The notes under the pieces are model-generated. The model did no database searches. It saw nothing but the letters and a program-made list of their open reading frames with translations, and had not been told where the DNA came from. A DNA stretch of 11,944 bases from Deltaproteobacteria bacterium (lineage in GTDB: Bacteria > Desulfobacterota > Deferrimicrobia > Deferrimicrobiales > Deferrimicrobiaceae): contig JAJZRM010000041.1 in the NCBI GenBank assembly GCA_021802685.1, forward strand, positions 1-11,944. Reading direction: 5' to 3'. Both the position numbers and the translations under genes were made by a program. This document shows, one piece after another, positions 1 through 5,155 of this stretch. Each line of letters opens with the position of its first letter. The stretch's first letter is position 1.

Positions 1-475
1 CGGCGCCGATCAGGACGGCGGTCCTTGGCTTACGTTCATGGAGGAACGCCTTGGTACGCCGTGTATCGTCCAATGTTTTGAAGTAAAAGACATCGTCGTC
101 ATCGAACCCCGGCCGGTCGAGACGATTGGGGTGATTGCCGGCGGCGTAAACGAGGAAGTCGTACCCTTCCTCGTATTCCCTGCCGTTTTCGTGGTCGATG
201 ACGCGCACCGTTTGCCGTTTCGGGTCGATGACCTTCACTTCGTTGCGCAAGCGGTAGTCGATTTTCCGGTCGTTGACGATGGAATCGTAGCTCATGGCGT
301 ACATGGATTCCACTGGAGCGTCATGATAAAAAAGGTTGTAGGGCATGCCGCAGGCGGCATAGGAGACATCACGGGTTTTCTCCAGGACCACGGCCCGCGC
401 CTTCGGAGCCAGCCTTTTTATCTGGCTTGCCGCCGACAGGCCTCCAGCGACGCCCCCGATGATGATCGCTTTCAT
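1..475 (-). CDS. FAD-dependent pyridine nucleotide-disulfide oxidoreductase (CoA-disulfide reductase / NADH oxidase / NADH:rubredoxin reductase type), partial
   Basis: The 158 visible residues are the N-terminal part; the gene runs off the left edge. It begins MKAIIIGGVAGGLSAA, a Rossmann FAD-binding glycine loop (residues 7-16). VSYAACGMPYNL follows at about 37-48, with Cys42 where CoA-disulfide reductases and H2O- or peroxide-forming NADH oxidases carry their single redox-active cysteine. YDFLVYAAGNHPN (105-117) is the usual segment before the second nucleotide-binding domain, which starts with TAVLIGA at the edge. The family oxidises NAD(P)H and passes electrons through FAD to disulfides, oxygen or rubredoxin. 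The start at 475 is set by a purine-rich AAAAGGGGGG just upstream and by a stop in the other overlapping ATG frame. It lies 22 bp after a rubredoxin remnant on the same strand, so NADH:rubredoxin or oxygen-detoxifying electron transfer is the likeliest job. The natural promoter probably lay upstream of rubredoxin and may be lost. Confidence 0.9.
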   Translation of the reverse strand, partial: MKAIIIGGVAGGLSAASQIKRLAPKARAVVLEKTRDVSYAACGMPYNLFYHDAPVESMYAMSYDSIVNDRKIDYRLRNEVKVIDPKRQTVRVIDHENGREYEEGYDFLVYAAGNHPNRLDRPGFDDDDVFYFKTLDDTRRTKAFLHERKPRTAVLIGA

Positions 476-497
476 CGCATCCCCCCTTTTCCGGAGG

Positions 498-623
498 TCA
501 TTTGATCGGTTCGAACATATCCTTTCCGGCTCCGCAGAGCGGGCAGACCCAATCATCGGGAAGATCCCGGAAAGGTGTTCCTGGAGGCACCGCGTGCTCG
601 ATATCTCCAATGGCCGGGTCGAA
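498..623 (-). pseudogene. Rubredoxin, 5'-truncated remnant
   Basis: Read on the minus strand from about 623, the frame gives 41 residues beginning FDPAIGD and continuing through PPGTPF, DLPDDWVCPLCG and AGKDMFEPIK to a TGA. This is an unmistakable rubredoxin C-terminus. Rubredoxins are about 52-54 residues and bind one iron through two CxxCG pairs. The second pair (CPLCG) is present. The first, normally about ten residues before the FDPA segment, is absent: upstream of FDP the frame reads G-R-F, which is not rubredoxin-like, and the opposite strand there encodes a transporter protein. No start codon or ribosome site is available, so it cannot make an iron-binding rubredoxin. It would originally have supplied the electron acceptor or donor for the flavoprotein 22 bp downstream. 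The loss is either a real deletion or an assembly join. Confidence 0.85.
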
Positions 624-627
624 GAAC
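618..627. other. Junction between rubredoxin and TAXI gene fragments (deletion scar or misassembly)
   Basis: Minus-strand rubredoxin homology stops at the Phe codon 621-623, and plus-strand TAXI homology starts at the Lys codon 622-624. The two families therefore abut with zero spacer and overlap by a base or two, leaving no room for a promoter or start codon of either gene. Two genes cut at one point in opposite orientation is what a single deletion spanning a divergent intergenic region would leave. The short shared GAA bases could be end-joining microhomology; that part is inference. Confidence 0.75.
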
Positions 628-828
628 CTTCCCGAAGACCTGGTCTACAAGATGGTGAAGACCTCCCATACGCATTTCGCCGACCAGGTTGCCGCCTATC
701 CGTCCATCAAGGGCGACAATCTGCCGCAGCTCACCCTCGAAACCTGCACGGTGCCCCTGCATCCCGGGGCGATCAGGTATTACAAGGAGATCGGGCTGAA
801 GGTCCCGGAGAACCTGATTCCCAAGTGA
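622..828 (+). pseudogene. TAXI-family TRAP transporter solute-binding protein, C-terminal remnant
   Basis: The 68 codons reading KNLPEDLVYKMVKTSH, then LTLETCTVPLHPGAIRYYKE and GLKVPENLIPK, match the C-terminus of TAXI-type periplasmic binding proteins; the VPLHPGAIRYYKE.G block is the family signature. Intact family members are about 310-340 residues with a signal peptide, so roughly the first 250 or more residues are missing. At 618-627 the frame passes into antisense rubredoxin sequence. An in-frame ATG at 502 exists, but the residues it adds are only the complement of rubredoxin. The fragment sits where a binding protein belongs, 74 bp upstream of a TRAP permease, so the operon order binding protein then permease is preserved. 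It cannot be exported or bind ligand as it stands. Confidence 0.85.
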
Positions 829-834
829 ACCAGG

Positions 835-877
835 CTGGAAATTCCAGCGGAGCGCCGAGCCCCGCTGGAATTTCCAG
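835..877. repeat. Perfect 16-bp inverted repeat between binding-protein remnant and permease
   Basis: CTGGAAATTCCAGCGG (835-850) and its exact reverse complement CCGCTGGAATTTCCAG (862-877) flank an 11-base loop. Each arm is itself nearly palindromic (CTGGAA/TTCCAG), so the half-motif occurs four times. It starts 7 bp after the TAXI stop codon and is followed by AGGGGTCAAATAAGG, not a T-run, so it is not a standard intrinsic terminator. Its position between binding protein and permease resembles REP-like stem-loops that protect the upstream mRNA and lower expression of downstream permeases. A genomic dispersed repeat is equally possible. Confidence 0.8.
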
Positions 878-902
878 AGGGGTCAAATAAGGAAGATACC
901 GC

Positions 903-2890
903 ATGAGCGAAAACCAGGGAAAAATCGACCCCGGGGAACTGATCGACATAGAGCCGGAAAAGGTCGAGGTGAAGGACCGGGATCAGGCGGAGGCCAGAAA
1001 CCTCAAAGGGCCCGTGGCCGTCGTCGCTTCGGCCATCGCCATCCTGTTCACGCTGTTCCAGCTTTATACCGGCGTTTTCGGCGCCTTCCCGGACCTGATC
1101 CAGCGCAGCATCCACATCGGGTTCACGACGGTCCTGGCGTTTCTCCTTTACTCCGCCTCGAGCAGGTCGCCCAAGGACCGATTCTCCCTGGTCGACCTCG
1201 TCGGGATGATCCTGGGCATCGTCGTCTGCGCTTACGCGGCCGTCCATTACGACCGGATCATGGAGAACCCGGCGTATCCAGCGCATTGGACCTGGTCCTC
1301 GGGATCATCGCGACCCTCCTCATCCTGGAGATGACCCGCCGAATCCTCGGCTGGATCCTCCCGGCCATCGCCGTGATCACGATCCTCTACGCGTACCTTG
1401 GCCCGCATCTCCCCGCCGCGTTCGCCCATCGGGGGTTCGGCACGGATTACATCATCGAGACCCTTTACATGTCCACCTCCGGTATCTGGGGGACGGTTAC
1501 CGGCGTATCCGCGACCATCATTGCGGGTTTCCTTATCTTCGGGGCGATTCTTTTTTATACGGGAGGAGGGGAAGTCTTCGTCGATCTGGCCAAGGCGATC
1601 GCCGGCAGGTCTTACGGCGGACCGGCGAAGGTCAGCTGCATTTCCAGCGCGCTCTTCGGGACCATTTCGGGAAGCGCCGTGGCGAACGTGGTCGTGGACG
1701 GGATCTTCAATATTCCCCTGATGAAGAAGCTGGGGTACAAACCGGAGTTCGCTGGCGCCGTGGAGGCGACCGCTTCGACCGGAGGACAGCTGATGCCCCC
1801 GGTGATGGGAGCCGGGGCTTTCATCATGGCGGAGTTTCTGGGTCTCCCTTACGTCGACGTGGCCATCGCCGCCGCCATCCCGGCGCTCCTGTACTACCTC
1901 GGGCTTTTTTCATCGGTTCATTTCGCGGCGAGAAAATTGAACCTCGAACGACTCCCGAAAGAAGTGATTCCATCCCTGAAAAATACCCTTCCCAAGAGCG
2001 CCTGCCTTTTTGTTCCCGTTACGCTCCTCATCTATCTCATGATGAGCGGTCATGACCCCACGACGTCCGTCTTATGGGCAACGGGGGTGTCCGTGGCGCT
2101 TTTCCTGGCGCAGGCCCGAAGTTTTGCCGTTCTGAAGGAAAGGGCATGGAATATCGTCCTGGCCCTGGAAACCGGAGGCAAATCCATCGTTCTCATAGCC
2201 TGCCTCTGCGCTTGCGCCCAAATCGTGATCGGCATGGTCAACCTGTCGGGGTTGGGGATCAAGATGTCGGAGATGGTCCTCAGTCTCAGCATGGGGATGA
2301 AATCCCTGGCGCTTTTCTTCACCATGATCGTTTGCCTGATCCTCGGCATGGGTTTGCCGACCACCGCCGCTTACGTTTTGGCGGCTTCGGTGGCGGGCCC
2401 TGCCCTGATCAAACTGGGCGTCATTCCGATGGCCGCACAACTGTTCGTTTTTTACTTCGCCATCCTGTCCGCGATCACACCTCCCGTCTGTGCCGCCACG
2501 TATGCCGCCGTGGCGATCGCGAGGTCGAATTTCTGGAAGACGGGCTGGCTCGGATTGAGGATGGGGTTGGCGGGTTTCATGGCGCCGTTTCTATTCGTGG
2601 TTTGTCCAAGCCTGCTGTTCGTTGGGTCTCCCCCGGAAATCCTTTGGAACTCGTTGGTTTCGGCCTTGGGTGTCATGGCCATGGCCGGAGCGGTCATGGG
2701 GTATTTCGGAGACCGGAACAGGTGGTTTGAATCGGTATTATTGGCCGTCGGGGCGCTGCTTCTCTTGAAACCGGGCTTGATCACGGATTTGATCGGCCTC
2801 GGCATGGTATCGGCCATCTATATCCTCCAGAAAAGGAGACATGCGGTCGCTGCGAACGCCTTGCCGGTTTCGGCCGCGGAGGGAGCATGA
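903..2890 (+). pseudogene. TRAP transporter fused permease subunit (4TM-12TM), interrupted by a one-base frameshift
   Basis: Two overlapping frames together make one TRAP fused permease, the inner-membrane partner of TAXI binding proteins, which uses an ion gradient to import organic acids or similar solutes. The first frame (903-1334) starts after an AAGGAAG ribosome site and has a charged N-terminus and three membrane helices, then leaves the family after ENPAYP. The second frame picks up at about 1280 with ALDLVLGIIATLLILEMTRR and continues to 2890. It carries hallmark blocks ASTGGQLMPPVMGAGAF (about 1772-1822), GLPTTAAYVLAASVAGPAL and SAITPPVCAATYAAVAIA. Adding one base after TATCC (1276-1280) restores Y-P-S-A-L-D-L-V and a 662-residue protein, normal for the family. 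The break falls inside the 4TM domain, so a natural split into two subunits is unlikely, and no slippery sequence is visible. It is either a real null mutation or a homopolymer (CCC to CC) sequencing error. Confidence 0.88.
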
Positions 2891-2903
2891 ACGGGGAGAA
2901 ATA

Positions 2904-2943
2904 GGACAAGCCGACCGCCGAACCGATGGCGATCGGCTTGTCC
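2904..2943. terminator. Strong hairpin between convergent genes, probable bidirectional terminator
   Basis: GGACAAGCCGA (2904-2914) pairs with TCGGCTTGTCC (2933-2943). After a single C:A mismatch, CGCC (2916-2919) pairs with GGCG (2928-2931), closing an 8-base loop. It lies 14 bp after the TRAP permease stop and 38 bp before the end of the minus-strand SnoaL-like gene, the expected place for a shared terminator. The flank is moderately T-rich when read on the minus strand (TATTTCT) but poor on the plus strand, so it may work better for the minus-strand gene. A weaker 4-bp hairpin followed by TTTGTTTGTTT on the minus strand (2951-2978) could assist. Confidence 0.65.
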
Positions 2944-2981
2944 CCTTCAAACAAACAAAGCGCTATTTTGGGCGCGGGACT

Positions 2982-3422
2982 TCAAGCGGCCCTCTCCTCC
3001 GGAGTGAGCTCGATCTGCTTCTCCATGGAAGCCAGGTCGAATGTATGGGTGATCGCGTTCACTTTATCCTCCACGACCTCGATCAACATGTTCGCCGAGA
3101 TGTCGAACTTTTTCCCGGTCGGAAGGATCGTGCCGCCCGGCGTGTCGATCGGCCCGTCGTGGGTGCCGCTCCACCCCAAGTCGAAGATCACGGTGTTGCC
3201 GAAGACCTTTGTGTCCCGGATCGTTATTTTCGAATCGGGGAACGCCGCTCCCCATTCCTGCATGATGGTCATGAACCTCTTGATCCCGTGCGTCTTCCGG
3301 CGAGTGGGGATCTCATCGTACGTGATGCGCCAGTCGACCAGGGACCAGACCGTGCTCCAGTTCTTTTCGTCGAACGCTTGCACCAGCGATTTCGCCGTGT
3401 CGATCGGCAGCTGCTCCGGCAT
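2982..3422 (-). CDS. SnoaL-like / ester cyclase family protein (NTF2-like fold)
   Basis: The 146-residue protein has the SnoaL-like layout: an N-terminal helix (DTAKSLVQAFDEKNW), an early strand-loop ending THGIKRFMTIMQEWGAAFPDSKI, then repeated beta strands (IRDTKVFGNTVIFDLGWSGTHDGPI, GKKFDISANMLIEVVEDKVNAITHTFD). The AFPD segment followed by a W-x-G-x-H strand is typical of ester cyclases and polyketide-cyclase-like proteins of unknown substrate. No signal peptide is seen, so it is probably cytoplasmic. The ATG at 3420-3422 is chosen over the in-frame ATG at 3485 because a perfect AGGAGGT lies four bases upstream of it. The gene follows the CAP-domain gene on the same strand after about 70 bp and may share its transcript. 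The catalytic role cannot be predicted, as many family members are mere binding folds. Confidence 0.85.
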   Translation of the reverse strand: MPEQLPIDTAKSLVQAFDEKNWSTVWSLVDWRITYDEIPTRRKTHGIKRFMTIMQEWGAAFPDSKITIRDTKVFGNTVIFDLGWSGTHDGPIDTPGGTILPTGKKFDISANMLIEVVEDKVNAITHTFDLASMEKQIELTPEERAA

Positions 3423-3493
3423 TTCGACCTCCTGCAAGGATCTTCGGGATTGTCTCGGGTTAACGCGCCGCGTGGTGTCATCCAACTGAAATT

Positions 3494-4009
3494 TTAGCGC
3501 AGGCCGGGGCGGCTTGGACGCATCCCGGTTCGATTCACGAAGATCTGCGTGTAGTAGAAGGTCCCCCGGTCATCGCGGGCGATTCCCACTCCGGTGGCGT
3601 CGTAACGGCCTTCGATGTTCTTCCGGTGCCCCCGGCTGCCCAGCCACCCGGACACGGCCGCCCGCACGGTTCGTGCGACCGGGTAGTCGTTCATGCCGAC
3701 ATTCTCGGCGATGCCCGTCCACGGGATCGTTTTCGAGATCGCGCGCTGCCTCTCTTCAAACCCTTCGTGCCCGAACGGGACCCGTCCGGCCGCCATGTTC
3801 TCGCTGTGCCTGCGGGCGACCGCGGCGATCCGGGCGTCGTAGGAGAGGGAAGCAAGCCCCATGGCCTGGCGATGATCGTTGACGAGTTCGTACGCCTTCG
3901 ATTCCAGCGTCCCGGAGGAGACGGCCGGAGGTTCCCGCATGCCCGCCGGCGCGGAATGCGGCACGGAGCACAAGATGAAAGCCAGCAATGGAAACCAGAT
4001 CGCCCGCAT
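3494..4009 (-). CDS. Secreted CAP-domain (SCP/PR1, YkwD-like) protein
   Basis: Starting at the ATG 4007-4009, the protein is 171 residues with a signal peptide (MRAIWFPLLAFILCSVPHSAPAG, about 1-23) followed by a single CAP domain. Landmarks are ELVNDHRQAMGLASLSYD (41-58), RRHSENMAAG (66-75), FGHEGF (79-84), AENVG (101-105), the VRAAVSGWLGSRGHRKNI block (115-132) and the final strand FYYTQIFV (151-158). His81, Glu102 and His128 match the CAP-cavity His/Glu/His residues. Bacterial CAP proteins are exported and often linked to envelope or stress functions, with no agreed enzymatic activity. An in-frame ATG pair upstream (4055-4060) would bury the signal peptide behind 17 residues and has no ribosome site. 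The chosen start also lacks a clear one, so the start is moderately certain. It is transcribed divergently from sodC. Confidence 0.88.
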   Translation of the reverse strand: MRAIWFPLLAFILCSVPHSAPAGMREPPAVSSGTLESKAYELVNDHRQAMGLASLSYDARIAAVARRHSENMAAGRVPFGHEGFEERQRAISKTIPWTGIAENVGMNDYPVARTVRAAVSGWLGSRGHRKNIEGRYDATGVGIARDDRGTFYYTQIFVNRTGMRPSRPGLR

Positions 4010-4098
4010 GAAAAGGATGTTACCAGGAGACCGAACCCCATGATCACGCGAACTCATCAAATTGTTGCGTAGCTTCGTCCGCTGAAAGGGGAAGTGCC

Positions 4099-4701
4099 AT
4101 GGAACCGCACCGCTCGCCGGAAAAGACGGGAAAGATCGCAGTGTTATGCCTGGTGTGGATCTTATTCTTGCCGATCCTGATCGGCGGGACGGCTTACGGA
4201 GACCAGAAGGCGGGGGACCCGAAAGGAGACGCGACGATCATCAACGCAAAGGGAGAAACTGTTGGGGCCGCGGCTGTCGTGCAAGGTCCCCACGGGGTAA
4301 CGATCTCGGTCGTCGTCTCGAATCTCCCTCCCGGCAGGCACGGGATCCATATCCACGCCGCCGGCAAGTGCGACCCGCCCGATTTCCAGACCGCCGGAGG
4401 GCATTTCAATCCGTTCGGCAAAAAGCACGGATTCAAGAACCCGGAAGGTCCTCATGCCGGGGATCTGCCGAACCTGGAGGTGGGACCGGACGGCAGGGGG
4501 AAACTCGACGCGCCGGTCGGCGGGTTGACCCTGGGGAAGGATGGTCTTGCCGCACTGTTCGGCCCTGCCGGGACGGCCGTGGTGGTTCACGCGGCCCCCG
4601 ACGATGACGTGACCGACCCTGCCGGCAATTCCGGGGCACGGATCGCATGCGGAGTCTTCAAATTGTCGGGCGCCGCGATGCTCGACGGGAAGCCGCGATG
4701 A
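4099..4701 (+). CDS. sodC: Cu/Zn superoxide dismutase, periplasmic
   Basis: This 200-residue enzyme converts superoxide to hydrogen peroxide and oxygen in the periplasm. Residues 13-30 form a hydrophobic export segment, with likely cleavage around TAYG at 31-34. All metal ligands of the family are visible: His84 and His86 (GIHIH), His102 (GGHFNP), His110, His119 and Asp122 (GPHAGDLPN), and His164 (VVVHAAPDD). Cys91 and Cys184 (IACGVF) are placed for the conserved intramolecular disulfide. The conserved Arg of the active-site channel appears as GARIACG (Arg181). AAAGGGGAAG sits at the right distance before the ATG. The gene is first in a tight plus-strand series with a tiny membrane ORF, a lipoprotein and a hybrid kinase. 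The neighbouring divergent CAP gene leaves only about 90 bp for promoters in both directions. Confidence 0.96.
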   Translation: MEPHRSPEKTGKIAVLCLVWILFLPILIGGTAYGDQKAGDPKGDATIINAKGETVGAAAVVQGPHGVTISVVVSNLPPGRHGIHIHAAGKCDPPDFQTAGGHFNPFGKKHGFKNPEGPHAGDLPNLEVGPDGRGKLDAPVGGLTLGKDGLAALFGPAGTAVVVHAAPDDDVTDPAGNSGARIACGVFKLSGAAMLDGKPR

Positions 4702-4789
4702 CCGCCGCAAGGATCGTGGCGATCGTACTGATCGGGACGCTGTAGCGGCCGGCACGCTCATCCTTCTCCTGCGCAAGCAGGGCCGATAA
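4698..4789 (+). pseudogene. Tiny one-helix membrane protein ORF, frameshifted (30 codons if repaired)
   Basis: An ATG overlaps the sodC stop as ATGA, the usual arrangement for translational coupling. It reads MTAARIVAIVLIGTL and hits TAG at 4743. The next frame immediately continues VAAGTLILLLRKQGR and stops with TAA at 4787-4789, just before the GGAGGGG ribosome site of the lipoprotein gene. Inserting one G at 4742 joins them into a 30-residue peptide with one transmembrane helix and a basic C-terminal tail, a common design for single-pass small proteins. No named family is recognised. The seamless fit to both neighbours argues for a real coding unit, but the ORF is very short and chance is not excluded. 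The lesion could be a sequencing error. Confidence 0.4.
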
Positions 4790-4800
4790 GGAGGGGAACG

Positions 4801-5133
4801 ATGAAAAGGGCATTGCTTGCCGTCCTGGGCGCGGGAATTCTGTTCGCGGCATGCGTGGCGGTTCCCGCCCGCCATGGCGGCGTCGTGGTGGCGCCGGTTC
4901 TTCCGCCGGTCGTGGTGCTGGAAGAAGAACCTTACTACTATCACGGCGGTTACCACTATCATTACCGAAACAACGTCTGGTATTACTCCGGCTCGAGGAG
5001 CGGTCCCTGGACGGAACTTCCCAGGGCCCGTTACCCGAAAGAGACCCGGTTCAAGGGCAAGGGTGGGGAAAAAGGCGGGGGTGAGAAGCGCGGGCGTGAA
5101 AATCGTGAGCACGACAGGCGCGACAAGGATTAA
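4801..5133 (+). CDS. Probable lipoprotein, His/Tyr-rich with charged C-terminal tail
   Basis: The 110-residue product starts after a strong AAGGAGGGG site and has a signal sequence MKRALLAVLGAGILFAAC whose Cys18 follows A-A, a near-consensus lipobox (Phe rather than Leu at -3). A Val/Pro-rich stretch (about 20-40) precedes an aromatic and histidine-dense core, PYYYHGGYHYHYRNNVWYY (44-62). Next comes GPWTELPRARYP (69-80), a pattern seen in short uncharacterised envelope proteins of proteobacteria. The last 30 residues are almost entirely Lys, Arg, Glu, Asp and Gly and are probably disordered. Function is unknown. The histidine cluster could bind metal, which would suit its place between a Cu/Zn enzyme and a sensor kinase, but that is inference. 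It ends 22 bp before the kinase start. Confidence 0.75.
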   Translation: MKRALLAVLGAGILFAACVAVPARHGGVVVAPVLPPVVVLEEEPYYYHGGYHYHYRNNVWYYSGSRSGPWTELPRARYPKETRFKGKGGEKGGGEKRGRENREHDRRDKD

Positions 5134-5155
5134 GAAGTTACCGCGTCCGGTTTGA

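Noticed and set aside
502..828. Plus-strand 108-codon ORF as a genuine fusion protein
   Set aside because: The first 40 residues are merely the complement of rubredoxin coding sequence with no signal peptide or ribosome site; only the last 68 residues are real TAXI sequence.
835..877. Inverted repeat as an ordinary intrinsic terminator
   Set aside because: It lies inside an operon and is followed by AGGGGTCAAAT with no T-run.
1270..1295. Programmed ribosomal frameshift in the permease
   Set aside because: No slippery heptamer, internal Shine-Dalgarno or nearby stem-loop was seen; a one-base loss explains it more simply.
903..1334. Separate small DctQ-type permease subunit followed by a DctM subunit
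   Set aside because: TAXI systems use a fused permease, the break lies within the 4TM domain, the last 18 residues of this frame are not family-like, and the second frame has only a TTG start without a ribosome site.
3422..3485. Longer start for the SnoaL-like gene (167 residues)
   Set aside because: The extra 21 residues are Arg-rich and unlike the family, and a perfect AGGAGGT precedes the ATG at 3422.
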